Assembly (NCBI RefSeq): GCF_000524195.1
Contig: NW_020170387.1
Coordinates: forward strand, 131,576-195,575
DNA from: Echinococcus granulosus
Lineage: Eukaryota; Platyhelminthes; Cestoda; Cyclophyllidea; Taeniidae
Length of the DNA stretch: 64,000 nucleotides
Reading direction: 5' to 3'
Of this stretch, positions 48,601-54,899 are shown piece after piece. Within the stretch, counting starts at the first letter, position 1, and each line of letters starts with the position of its first letter. The position numbers and the translations under genes are program-made. The notes beneath the pieces were generated by a model. That model ran no database searches, was not told the DNA's origin, and saw only the letters and a list, made by a program, of their open reading frames with translations.

Positions 48601-50206
48601 CAGAGAGTGAGATGGCCGTCAATTTTACGACTCCTTGAGGCATTAAGAAGGCTGAGTTGCTTTCCTCTATCACTACAGCATTTGGTGGATCGCCAACATT
48701 TGTTATCAAATAAAGTGACCGTAATCGAGTAGAAAAATAGATGATGTTTTCAATCATACAATTTTTCAGAGACTGGTATCAATGTTTACGAATCAACAAA
48801 GTTTAAATAGGCATTGACACCTGAGACTACAAGTATGCTGCTAAATGTTCATCTTAGCAGTTTTAAGATAGCCCGTGTCACTGAAAGAACAGGTTTGTAT
48901 TCTTCCAGCGTAGGAGCCCTTGGCCAGAAAGATGCTTTGATGCACGTGATTTGACAAATAAATTAAGGTGAAATCGTTGTTTTTTTTTTAATTGTGTTGC
49001 GGGGTCTTTGGGAGCATCCATAAGTAAAGGAAACCCAGGGGTATGGTCTTATTGGTGCTTTCCTCTTCTCTAGGTGGTTTCATCCCAATCTCACGCGGTT
49101 CGGAGCAGAGAAGCGGCTGCGATCCGAGCCTGAGGGTAGTTTCCTGGTGCGCAACAGCGAAACTCTAAAGAATGAGTACTCTCTCACGGTCAAGTAAGTT
49201 GCTACGTTTGCGGCATTCTCGTTGTTGAATTGCGATAAAAAGTGCGGGCAATGGAGGCAATTCAGAGGCGCGAACAAGACTACGGGATTACAATGCCAAT
49301 GCAGTTTTGCAAATACTTGTAAAGCTACTGTATCCTCTCCGAAGGATTGTGTTGTTTCAGCTTTTTAGGACCATACATCAAAAAAGTAGTCTGTGAGCCA
49401 CTGTTTTATTTCCCAAGCAGGTACCAAAATTATTAGCTGCAGCTAGGAAACAGGGTTGCCATCTTGCGGTTAGTAGTTGGCACATTTCTGAGAGCAAGTC
49501 ATCCATCAAGGCATCTTGCTTGTGTGCGGGAGAGTGGGACGATCCTATATCAGTGGTAACATTTTCTAGGGTAATTGAAGTACATGTATGCAGTGTCCCG
49601 TGATTTTTTGTTCTACAACTTCGCAAAATCATAGTGAACTTTGGCCATACAACGGCTGTGGAACGTGTGTTTTTGTTTACCGAGATCCACTCACGTGGAT
49701 CTGGGCACTAATTTTTTAATAAAAAACATGGCTCAAGCACCGCATAAGTCATTCAAACTCGGGTGCCTTGCAGCATCGAATGGGCGAGCGCAGATTAAAA
49801 TAAAGTAGAGGTTTTGAATTTATTTTTGGCTCTTGAAGATGGCAGGGAGGGGGCAGCAGAAACTATTGTAGCGCCCAGGTTATGCCCAAAACCGTTAAAA
49901 GCTACGCGAGTGTTGAAGCAACTTTATTATCAGCATAAAAAGTGCTGGGATGGTCGTAACACAAGCAGGAAAGGGGGAGGTGGATAGCTTTGGACCGAAA
50001 GGAATGAATACCACTTTTACCCTCTTTTGCATTGCAGACACAATGGGTTCCTGCACATGAGGATTACGCGAGACGCGCAGGGCCAGTTTGTGCTAGGTGA
50101 GTACAGCCAGCCCTATCCTAGCATTCCACACATGATCTCCCACTACGAGCAGACCCAAGTGCCGGTGAAGGGTGCAGACTCGGTCACTCTCTGCCATCCC
50201 CGTTGA
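3488..50206 (+). CDS. SH2-domain adapter protein of the SHB/SHD/SHE/SHF family (whole gene, 13 or more exons)
   Basis: The gene model joins 3488-3691, 15919-16068 (optional), 19361-19721, 23204-23399, then 32867-33168, 40766-41071, 41915-42303, 44872-45003, 46730-47255, 47981-48248, 49074-49193 and 50038-50206. Exon 24844/24869-25779 is an alternative first exon. Every junction uses GT-AG and the phases agree across the chain, giving about 1,040 residues from either 5' module. Roughly the first 940 residues are Ser/Pro-rich and probably disordered, with proline motifs and scattered tyrosine motifs; residues ~946-1040 are a single SH2 domain ending the protein, as in vertebrate SHB-family adapters. 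The family links phosphotyrosine receptors to downstream signalling in the cytoplasm. At ~1,040 residues it is about twice the usual family length (roughly 500 for human SHB). The SH2 assignment is firm; the exact SHB-type orthologue is not. Confidence 0.88.
9413..9421 (+). repeat. Poly(G) tract
   Basis: Nine G residues followed by AGGGAG within the first long intron. Purely low-complexity sequence; no function is claimed. Confidence 0.8.
13282..13293 (+). repeat. Poly(C) tract
   Basis: Twelve C residues directly after a second C-rich stretch (13267-13273). It lies in an intron and makes the reverse strand G-rich. Confidence 0.8.
15919..16068 (+). CDS. Adapter gene candidate cassette exon E1b, Pro/His/Ser-rich
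   Basis: A 150-base stretch lies between a GGCCGTAG acceptor (AG 917-918) and a GTGCGC donor at 16069. Read in phase 0 it gives exactly 50 residues and returns phase 0, so it can be inserted between E1 (ends phase 0) and E2 (starts phase 0) without changing frame. The translation is Ser/Gly then poly-Pro: SGSSSGRHHNLW is followed by NQPPPPFPHPPPLFSPF, matching the style of the other linker exons. Splice sites are only moderate, so inclusion may be optional or the exon may be spurious. Confidence 0.42.
16069..19360 (+). other. Intron of adapter gene, no gene seen
   Basis: AT-rich intronic DNA between E1b and E2. Open frames here, such as + 16822-17151 and + 17136-17351, are hydrophobic or Ser-rich chance frames without matching splice phases. 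Nothing else was seen. Confidence 0.55.
19361..19721 (+). CDS. Adapter gene exon E2
   Basis: The acceptor is GATAG (AG 359-360) and the donor is GTACGT at 19722, leaving phase 1. The frame upstream of the internal ATG at 19397 is open and coding-like (AILEEEYQESFG), which shows that the ATG is not the true start. About 120 residues follow, including a five-alanine run encoded by GCC repeats and tyrosine sites EEEYQES, IYNEP (a YxxP motif of the kind bound by Crk-type SH2 domains when phosphorylated) and IYCDTE. Local GC content is clearly above that of the flanking introns. Confidence 0.72.
19722..23203 (+). other. Intron of adapter gene with G-rich island
   Basis: The intron is mostly AT-rich, with a GC-richer patch from about 20580 to 21320. 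That patch carries a G-quadruplex-like sequence at 21288-21309 and a 142-codon open frame on the minus strand (20958-21386) that could not be tied to a gene. No exon compatible with the adapter reading phase was found. Confidence 0.5.
21288..21309 (+). repeat. G-run cluster with G-quadruplex pattern
   Basis: Ten G, then TGA, then GGG, T and five G satisfy the usual four-run G-quadruplex pattern. It is intronic and on the transcribed gene's sense strand, so it would also be present in the pre-mRNA. Confidence 0.6.
23204..23399 (+). CDS. Adapter gene exon E3
   Basis: The acceptor is CGATTGCAG (AG 202-203) and the donor is a perfect GTAAGT at 23400. Joining the single base left by E2 gives an open frame of 64 residues ending in phase 2. 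It has no useful ATG at its start. The product is Ser/Asn/His-rich and polar, with SPDSLQPTSSNHLWEGSGS near the start and HDSGSSSLSNSRDIFSHTNP near the end. No domain was recognised. A second open frame over the same bases is ruled out by phase. Confidence 0.68.
23400..24843 (+). other. Intron of adapter gene containing a candidate internal promoter
   Basis: AT-rich intron up to about 24540, followed by a GC-richer block with promoter-like boxes (described separately) that leads into exon E4. Overlapping open frames at 24213-24542 on both strands are unsupported. Confidence 0.5.
24571..24698 (+). promoter_or_regulatory. Candidate internal promoter upstream of exon E4
   Basis: A GC-box-like GGGGCGGAG starts at 24571, an inverted CCAAT box (GATTGGTT) lies at 24582-24589, a second one (GATTGGCT) at 24675-24682, and a TATA-like CTATATC at 24692-24698. 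The order and spacing fit an RNA polymerase II promoter starting transcription near 24720-24730, about 150 bases before the first in-frame ATG of E4. This is by pattern only. Confidence 0.3.
24848..24861 (+). repeat. (CA)7 microsatellite
   Basis: Seven CA units lie just before the E4 start codons, probably in the 5' UTR of the internal transcript. Length polymorphism is likely. Confidence 0.85.
24869..25779 (+). CDS. Adapter gene exon E4 (alternative first coding exon, proximal isoform)
   Basis: This is the longest open frame in the window. Two adjacent ATGs (24869, 24872) open it; the second has A at -3 and G at +4. It ends at a GTGAGC donor (25780) in phase 2, like E3, so both can splice to E5. 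The ~304 residues start basic (GRGSSSKKHRKSRREGN), then carry KPIKSLMQVFWRRHSSS, similar to E1. Farther on are a Gln/Pro/His-rich stretch, proline motifs fitting SH3 ligands (LPRIPPLSRP, RPLPPPPPLVDRR) and tyrosines in AAYDLTSE and VYSNVK; the latter fits the YxN consensus for the Grb2 SH2 domain. A phase-compatible acceptor at 24842-24843 would also let E3 splice into it, but its pyrimidine tract is poor. Confidence 0.8.
28065..28084 (+). repeat. CA-rich microsatellite (imperfect)
   Basis: Interrupted CA repeat with two TA interruptions, intronic. Confidence 0.8.
28868..29000 (+). repeat. Pair of 17-base direct repeats
   Basis: The 17-mer TAAGCAACGCATTAGTA occurs at 28868-28884 and again at 28984-29000, 116 bases apart. 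The sequence between the copies shows no recognisable element. Confidence 0.7.
30771..30827 (+). CDS. Adapter gene candidate 57-base cassette exon
   Basis: A strong pyrimidine tract and AAATGCAG acceptor precede 30771. Read with the two bases left by E3 or E4 it stays open for 19 codons (SHEGNANCVCTARNSLPS plus a split Arg) and can exit at GTGGTG (30828) again in phase 2. It could therefore be included without shifting frame. The donor is weak and the product has no motif. Confidence 0.2.
32867..33168 (+). CDS. Adapter gene exon E5 (first exon common to both isoforms)
   Basis: The acceptor is CCCATCACAG and the donor is a perfect GTAAGT at 33169. One base completes the codon from E3 or E4 (Arg with E4), then 100 codons follow, leaving phase 1. 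The product is low-complexity: SPPPPTTQPQ, a Gln/Arg stretch RQRQQQ, and a run of Thr/Ala from ACT/GCC triplets (TTATTTAATTAAS), then SASPTLSNSP. It is probably a disordered linker with Ser-Pro sites. Confidence 0.75.
33169..40765 (+). other. Intron of adapter gene with a short hexamer repeat and GC-rich patch
   Basis: AT-rich intron. It contains three tandem TTTGTA units around 35939-35957, a CA repeat at 38422-38434, and a GC-rich patch at 38540-38700 with GGGGCGGG (38553-38560) and a G-rich run (38658-38679). No open frame with the required phase 1 to phase 1 splicing was found. Confidence 0.5.
38422..38434 (+). repeat. (CA)n microsatellite
   Basis: Short CA repeat followed by TGCACACC, intronic, just upstream of a GC-rich patch. 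Confidence 0.8.
40766..41071 (+). CDS. Adapter gene exon E6
   Basis: The acceptor is a pyrimidine-rich TTTCCTCCCTGTAG and the donor is GTGGGT at 41072. Two bases complete the codon left by E5 (Ser), then 101 codons follow, leaving phase 1. The product starts FSNHPVVLQGNTQISHHPAS and is Ser/Ala/Pro-rich, with SYHRPAVSPPPEH as a proline motif. The alternative open frame at 40841-41140 is excluded by phase. No domain was recognised. Confidence 0.75.
41072..41914 (+). other. Intron of adapter gene, nothing seen
   Basis: AT-rich intron of 843 bases. The open frames within (minus 41201-41464, + 41583-41777) have no supporting splice sites. Confidence 0.6.
41915..42303 (+). CDS. Adapter gene exon E7, with YEEAWDV motif
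   Basis: The acceptor is GTGTTCCAG and the donor is a perfect GTAAGT at 42304. Two bases complete a Gly from E6, then 129 codons end in phase 0. The real exon starts 98 bases before the internal ATG at 42013. The product contains TYEEAWDVKMSRRLGG, which resembles the acidic-x-P/A-W motif seen before the SH2 domain in vertebrate SHB-family proteins (such as the YDQPWEW region of SHB), plus KRYDLFR and Ser/Pro-rich sequence. It is one of the clearer non-SH2 coding exons. Confidence 0.8.
42304..44871 (+). other. Intron of adapter gene, nothing seen
   Basis: AT-rich intron. Opposite-strand frames at 43188-43499 and 43707-43952, and overlapping + frames at 43926-44277, are unsupported. Confidence 0.6.
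44872..45003 (+). CDS. Adapter gene exon E8, with DYDYAYNRSW motif
   Basis: The acceptor is CATCACCTCAG and the donor is CAG|GTGAGT at 45004. The exon is exactly 44 codons, phase 0 to phase 0, and so could be skipped without a frame change. The product goes from Ser/Pro-rich sequence into TDYDYAYNRSWSMGVQ, a cluster of three tyrosines in an acidic setting that ends in a Trp motif. This is a plausible kinase substrate site. Confidence 0.8.
45004..46729 (+). other. Intron of adapter gene, nothing seen
   Basis: AT-rich intron. Overlapping open frames at 45989-46313 on the minus strand and 45639-45923 on the plus strand lack support. Confidence 0.6.
46730..47255 (+). CDS. Adapter gene exon E9, with CEEPWDV motif
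   Basis: The acceptor is TTTTTTCAACGTAG and the donor is GTGAGT at 47256, leaving phase 1. The 175 codons encode LNLSLNLASNTDGSAD, a six-proline run (SSPPPPPPHRS), many Ser-Pro sites and, near the end, DNMSTDSCEEPWDVRHGK. The last motif parallels YEEAWDVK in E7 but has Cys where E7 has Tyr. The stop codon at 47282 lies in the intron, so the frame ending there is not the true C-terminus. Confidence 0.82.
47256..47980 (+). other. Intron of adapter gene, nothing seen
   Basis: AT-rich intron of 725 bases with a short TATATATA stretch near 47722. Nothing else was seen. Confidence 0.65.
47981..48248 (+). CDS. Adapter gene exon E10 (linker before the SH2 domain)
   Basis: The acceptor is TTTGATGTCAG and the donor is GTGAGC at 48249, leaving phase 2. 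The first two bases complete a Ser from E9; 88 codons follow. The product is Gly/Asn/Ser-rich (SAVANGNHNGASTGASGGG), then Ser-Pro-rich (PSSNISQPISSPSPLARS), and ends KPLNEQ before joining the SH2 exon. That ending resembles the LEKQ sequence placed just before the SH2 domain in vertebrate family members. Confidence 0.82.
48249..49073 (+). other. Intron of adapter gene, nothing seen
   Basis: AT-rich intron of 825 bases ending in a T-rich tract and TTCCTCTTCTCTAG. No other element was recognised. Confidence 0.65.
49074..49193 (+). CDS. Adapter gene exon E11: N-terminal half of the SH2 domain
   Basis: The acceptor is TTCTCTAG and the donor is a perfect GTAAGT at 49194. It encodes the start of the SH2 fold: WFHPNLTR (matching the family WYHGAISR), helix A with its Arg, and GSFLVRNSET, which holds the invariant phosphotyrosine-binding Arg of the FLVR motif, then EYSLTVK. 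The FLVR Arg is intact, so phosphotyrosine binding should be retained. Confidence 0.93.
49194..50037 (+). other. Intron within the SH2 coding region, nothing seen
   Basis: AT-rich intron of 844 bases that splits the SH2 domain after its third strand. The minus frame at 49378-49632 is unsupported. Confidence 0.65.
50038..50206 (+). CDS. Adapter gene exon E12: C-terminal half of the SH2 domain and stop
   Basis: The acceptor is CTCTTTTGCATTGCAG. One base completes a Lys, then 55 codons run to TGA at 50204-50206. The product begins HNGFLHMRITRD (His-Met at the usual specificity position) and contains PSIPHMISHYEQ and VPVKGADSVTLCHPR. The order PxSIPxxIxHY, then VKGA and LxHP closely follows SHB/SHE/SHF. 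The chain stops right after the domain, as in that family. Confidence 0.93.
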
Positions 50207-51739
50207 AGGGCACCCACTCCTTCTCAGCTGCAGACTTTTGATATGCCCTCCCAGCCCCTCTTCACCAAGATTTGGACTGAAAAACCGAGTGAACTTATGT
50301 TTCCATAAATACACACCACTGTTCCTGCATCTCTTTCTTCCTGCTCCTGCCATTTGCCTTCTCCTGCTCCCTGTAATCGTATTATTGGATTATTTCGATA
50401 TTTTCTACTTCTCGTAAGCGTGCACTGGAGAGCGTGGAGGAGGAGAGATGACGGAGCACACCGTCATGAATCCACTATTATGCCCAATACTCCCAGTCTG
50501 TACCCCATTTCCTTTATCCGGCTCCTGCTCTCACCCCTCTCGCAATATCTGTATTCGCAGGCTTGTTTCTATGCTAAGAGTATGCACAGGAACATTCGGT
50601 AATGATGAATTTGACGTCTGTCGCTTGAGGAGGCCCATCGCGCATTTAATACCACTACTTCAATTTCGAGCAAAAATAAAAGTCCCCATTTTCATAGGCG
50701 ACACTTTAGTCGGTGAGTGTGTTGAGAGGTCGCCCTTACTAAAATTCCACACGCAGGCGGTGGGAGCGTGGGAATTTGTCCACAAATTAGTTGCACACGA
50801 GGATTCAACATGGATTTCTTCTAAATACTAGCCTAGGGTAGGCGAAGGTCATGTCAGGGTTTGGATGTCTGAGTTATACATAAACTAAAGCGTATCATGA
50901 ATGTTTAAAATGTGGTCTGAAACCACAGCCATTCCGGGCACGGCGCGGTCTCTGACGTCCGGGGATCAATGCATCACGAGCAAATGAAAGATCCAAGTTC
51001 TTTGGTTGAGGAAACTGTAAAGTTGTAATGTGGTGCGTTGGTTGTTAATTTAACGGTCCGTTTTGGTAAAGGGCCACTTTATCTTGACCATTGTACCACG
51101 GTGGGTGGGCCGGCCTTTGGGCCATTCCAGTAGCCCAAATACCTTCTCTGTGCCCAATATACATATTCTACCCAAGCATAATGCCTTCTTTCGTCCTCAG
51201 GGAAGTCTTGGGAAGTTACATGTATTTCGGCGTATTTTAGCCGATGGGGATCGGTGATCACAGCCTAAAAGGGGACGAGGCCGAACTTCTCGAGGCTGAA
51301 GTAATACACATCTTGCTACGTAAAGGCCATGGAAACACGAAAGCAGCGTTTCCATTTCATTTATTAAGATCTGTATTTTTAAACAGGCATTACGACAATA
51401 CTGTGTTTTTAGAGGCTACAAATACAAGCTAATGTATTTTAAAGCTTAGCTAATAGCTAAAAATAAAATAAACGTCAGGAAAGTTCTCGTATTTTAAGCA
51501 AAATCAGAAATGCCAAACAAAAATACAAATGCTTATGATCGATAAATTTCCAAGAATTATCCCCGTTGTTTTTAGACAGAAGTTAAAAAATCCAGTTAAA
51601 TGAAAAATTATGGTAAAATGCTCCTTGTGAGTCCACAGAAAATAGAAGTATTTTTAATTATTAACCGCATAACCAATCAAAATGCTAAGCGCAAGGTAGT
51701 CTGTATGTATTTTGGGGCAGGGGCACGTAGTTGGTTATA
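50207..51739 (+). other. Intergenic region between adapter gene and UBXN6
   Basis: This region holds the adapter 3' UTR and the UBXN6 5' flank. Open frames at 50172-50417 and 50448-50831 start inside or just after the last exon and have no recognisable product. An AT-rich stretch lies at 51430-51660. Confidence 0.6.
50675..50680 (+). terminator. Candidate poly(A) signal of adapter gene
   Basis: AATAAA lies about 470 bases after the adapter stop codon. It is the first canonical signal downstream of that stop. Confidence 0.4.
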
Positions 51740-51956
51740 ATGGGAAAGCTGGCGAAGTTCTTTAGTAGATTTTCGGTGGATAAGTTCCCAAAAGAAAGTC
51801 AGGGACGCCGTCTCAATGAAGTTCGACCCGAAAATAACTCTAAACAGACACGTAAGGAATCACCACCATCAATACCCCGTGGACCACCATCCGAAGGGGC
51901 AATGAGGGCTGCTGACGCAGCACTTAGTCGAATCGCAGCGAAGCAAGTTCCGTCAA
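51740..51956 (+). CDS. UBXN6: UBXN6 exon 1
   Basis: The start is the ATG at 51740; the frame extends to a TTG at 51731 but the family begins at this Met. It ends before GTAATC at 51957, phase 1. The apparent stop at 51977-51979 lies within the 34-base intron that follows. It encodes the conserved N-terminus and the VIM helix. Confidence 0.85.
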
Positions 51957-54899
51957 GTAATCCCAAGCTCATCAGATGAAAATTTTATAGAAACGCCTAT
52001 ACAGCGCAGGGTGGAAGCTGAAAGTGCCCGTATGAAGAAACAGATGGAGGAGGCTGAGGCCTTAGCCAGTCGGTTCAGCAAAAGTGCGGTCACTTGCGAT
52101 GCTGGGGGTCCATTAAAAAGTTAGCCTCGTTTTTTCACGTTATTCTTGTTGTCTATTAGTCGTTTCTGATACCTGTAGTGTTTTCTCGAATTGATTATCT
52201 TCAAAACCAAAGCTTATTTTTCATTTCTAGAGGTCACATTCTCGTGCCCTAGACTCCTTGGTGACAGCGTTCGAGGCACTTATGCCGAGGTAGACACCTT
52301 GATTGAGCAAGAGCTTCTTGAAGAATCCGAGCATGATCCAGCTGGCGCCTACACTTTGCTCATTATTCGAAGCATCGAGTCTAGCCAATATCCGACTGGT
52401 GTCGATGCAAACGATACATCTGTCCCCAGTATTCAGACTTTTCGCGATAAGCGAAAGCAGAACTTTATCACCATAATTCGCAATTTAATTGAGAACCCCG
52501 AAAAGGAGAATTTTCGCCGACTACGAATGGGTAACAAGTCAATAGCGGATCTTCTGGAGCTGAAGTTTGCGGTCAACTTCTTTGAGGTAAGCGAGGAATC
52601 TTCGCATTGACACCGCCAATGCTTTAGACCTGCGGGTTTATACAAAGGGAGCAACCAACTAATTCCGAGGCGGATGCACCAATGGAGAGGTACTTAGTCT
52701 TCCCGGCAGCACCGACTGAAGAGCAATTGTACCACTTAAAAAGTATGCTTAGTCTCCTTGAGTCTGGCGAACTTATTGCACCGAGGATTAACCGTGATAC
52801 AACTATTCTTCAGGTAACTTACGCGTTGTTACTTATTTGCGATGCAAACTTTGATGCAAATGTGATCTGAACAAAGTTATTTGATTTCAGGCCAAATATT
52901 ACGTAAACCTGCATAATATTTGCCAACATTTTTAATGTAATTGGATTCACGATGCTAATGAGCAATGTTAGGTAGTGATATGGTGATCCCTACAGTATTG
53001 GACACCGTTATATAGAGGCAAATCAGTTTGCGTCAGATCCCCTTTCGTAGTTTACTCATGTTGTGATTCTGAGCGCTACCGGGTAATTTCAAAACATAGA
53101 GCTAATCCTTTCATATCTGATATTTCTCTTTCAATGCCTTGTGGTTTTCTAAAATGACTCATACCTAATAAGTCCATCACATGTTTCACTACCTATTTGC
53201 ATTTCCTAGCCCATTCTATGACAAAATTGTCCAAGTAACCCAGAAGCAAGTCAGTGTCATCCTTTTTCACGTTATAAATTCACAGAACTTCCTAGTACTA
53301 GGTGTTCTGCTGTCTTTGAGTTCGCTTAGGGTGTATGCAACTCACGAAGTATGCATCCCCTCTGACCATTTAAGTGAAAAGACCAAAGGAGTTTCAGACT
53401 ATTGGTGCTATTTTGTACAATAAGCGTCCTAGTGCTAAAGGATGTTTGACTACGTAATTACTCGCCCTGTGAGCAGGCGAGCGAGAACGAGGTGCGCGAC
53501 CTGGCGAAGGAGGAACTGCCAGCAGAATTCTTCCTTGTCTCGCGCGACGACCTGCGACGGTGGAATGAGGAGCTGCAGCGCATGGAGAAGGAAAAAGTAC
53601 TTCTCACCAAGGCTATGCGCGAGCGCCTCAAGTCGCGCGACCGCCGTCTCTACCGCTATGCCCTCATCCGCGTCCGACTGCCTCACAACAACATCATGAT
53701 TCAGGTGTGTCTGAACCCCACTCCCCTCGATGCGGGTATCAAGTGAATTGAACCAATCACGCGACATCGATAGGGGCACTATGCGATTGGCTAGAGGGGC
53801 TTAATGCGAGGGAATTGTTTCATGGATCCGGGTTTAATAGTAGCTAAGAGCACATCAGTTGTTACGGGGTAGGCTGCGCGCTCTGCCTAGGGGTAATGTT
53901 GCCTCTTACTACATCAGTATTGAGGAATGGCAGTGTACATATCATTCTCCACTGTGACCACATTTTGTGATATAAACGTATCGAATTCGATTTAAATATA
54001 CAGTTTTGCGAATCGCACTGCACCGGATCCGCTCTCATGCAAATGGGCTTGTTTCATGTCCTACATTGCAAGCATAATGGTGCGGTTACTCGTAGATTTA
54101 TGGAACGCTTTGAAGGTGTAAGTGAATAGATAGCTGAGTGTCTTATCCGTAGATGAGGTCATTCTTAAGTAATGCACTGATCCGATTGAAACTGTCAAAA
54201 GGCGTTTTGTAATTTTAAACGTCATGGCGGCATGTTACGCTTGCTACGCAAAAGTATGAAACTACCATTCCCGGATAACAATATATTTTGGAATCTAGTC
54301 CCGTTAAATTTGTGCATCACAGTTAGTAAAACTTTTTGTATTGGTTACTTGAAAAATGGCGAATGATTGGAACCCAAACCGGCGATTTGCAAATCTAACA
54401 CGATTTGGCACTTAACTAGTTCTTCGTTCTGCTGCATTGCACCAGTTTTACCGACATTTATTTGACTACAACTTCTGTTTCACTTCATCTGATGAAATGA
54501 AAAATTGTCATGATTCGCGAATTTCACAATTCTGGTAATCATAACTGCGGGCAAGTTGTAAGCATTGGACGTCGTGCTGGACCATTTTAGGGTACATTTA
54601 TGTCGACGGAGACGGTTAATGATGTCCGATTTTGGGTGAGCAGTTGCCTGGCGGATCAGGGCCTTGAGTACAGCCTATGGGCACCGCCGGGACAAATTTC
54701 CTCGATCACAGCGGGCAGTGGAAGTCGCCCAGCGACAGCGCGAGTCCTGCTGGACGACTGCGAGCCTACAGCGAGCCTCGTGGACCTCGGTCTGGCCCCC
54801 AGCGCCATTCTCACCCTTGGGGTGAAATCGGTGACTGCCCAAGCAATAGCCATCCGGCTTCTACCGGAGTTGGAGCATCAGATTATCCCTCTGCAATAG
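51740..54899 (+). CDS. UBXN6: UBX domain-containing protein 6 (UBXD1), p97/VCP cofactor
   Basis: Six exons join in consistent phase: 51740-51956, 51991-52119, 52231-52586, 52628-52813, 53477-53704 and 54591-54899, giving 474 residues (human about 441). The N-terminus (MGKLAKFFSRF, GRRLNE) matches the family start. Residues ~51-70 carry AADAALSRI, a VCP-interacting motif of AAxxR type. A PUB domain lies near residues 140-250 (RNLIENPEKENFRRLRMGNK, FAVNFFETCGF). A charged helix spans ~318-353, and a UBX domain follows from ~355 (YALIRVRLP, GTFMSTETV, SAILTLGV). The family binds the p97 ATPase through VIM and PUB and works in endolysosomal sorting, mitophagy and ER-linked degradation. An AG lies 9 bases before the ATG. 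All three modules are present, so the identity is firm. Confidence 0.93.
51991..52119 (+). CDS. UBXN6: UBXN6 exon 2
   Basis: It follows a TTTTATAG acceptor. It encodes TPIQRRVEAESARMKKQMEE, comparable to the IRNQVRKELQAE region of the human protein. The donor is GTTAGC at 52120, phase 1. The exon has no start codon in frame near its beginning and is easily overlooked. Confidence 0.8.
52231..52586 (+). CDS. UBXN6: UBXN6 exon 3 (PUB domain)
   Basis: The acceptor is TCATTTCTAG and the donor is GAG|GTAAGC at 52587, phase 0. It encodes KVTFSCPRLLGD (family position of YFTCPLTG), an acidic helical stretch, and most of the PUB domain. PUB domains bind the C-terminal tail of p97. Confidence 0.9.
52628..52813 (+). 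CDS. UBXN6: UBXN6 exon 4 (end of PUB domain)
   Basis: It is separated from exon 3 by an intron of only 41 bases; the acceptor is ATGCTTTAG. It encodes TCGFIQREQPTNSEADAP, continuing FFE from exon 3 exactly as FFEAIGF does in human UBXN6, then PTEEQLYHLKSML. The donor is CAG|GTAACT, phase 0. Confidence 0.88.
52814..53476 (+). other. UBXN6 intron 4, nothing seen
   Basis: AT-rich intron of 663 bases. The open frame at 53181-53423 lies wholly inside it and has no splice support. Confidence 0.65.
53477..53704 (+). CDS. UBXN6: UBXN6 exon 5 (charged helix and start of UBX domain)
   Basis: The acceptor is TGTGAGCAG and the donor is CAG|GTGTGT at 53705; exactly 76 codons, phase 0 to 0. It encodes ELPAEFFLVSRDDL (human ELPGDFFNLTAEEI), a charged helix with LTKAMRE as in the human protein, and YALIRVRLPHNNIMIQ, the first UBX strand pair. 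Confidence 0.93.
53705..54590 (+). other. UBXN6 intron 5, nothing seen
   Basis: AT-rich intron of 886 bases ending in GACCATTTTAG. No element was recognised. Confidence 0.65.
54591..54899 (+). CDS. UBXN6: UBXN6 exon 6 (rest of UBX domain and stop)
   Basis: It starts GTFMSTETVNDVRFWV, directly comparable to GTFYARERLGAVYGFV in the human protein, and ends with TAG at 54897-54899. The loop that carries Phe-Pro-Arg in p97-binding UBX domains reads instead WAPPGQISSITAGSGSRPA, and it is longer than in human UBXN6. LGLAPSAILTLGV closes the fold. Confidence 0.92.
   Translation, partial: GTFMSTETVNDVRFWVSSCLADQGLEYSLWAPPGQISSITAGSGSRPATARVLLDDCEPTASLVDLGLAPSAILTLGVKSVTAQAIAIRLLPELEHQIIPLQ

Noticed and set aside
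50448..50831. 127-codon plus frame after the adapter gene
   Set aside because: No start context, splice sites or recognisable product; it overlaps the presumed 3' UTR and poly(A) signal.
51961..51979. Frameshift or premature stop in UBXN6
   Set aside because: A 34-base GT-AG intron explains both the stop and the frame change and restores the family sequence, and a second mini-intron in the same gene makes this credible.
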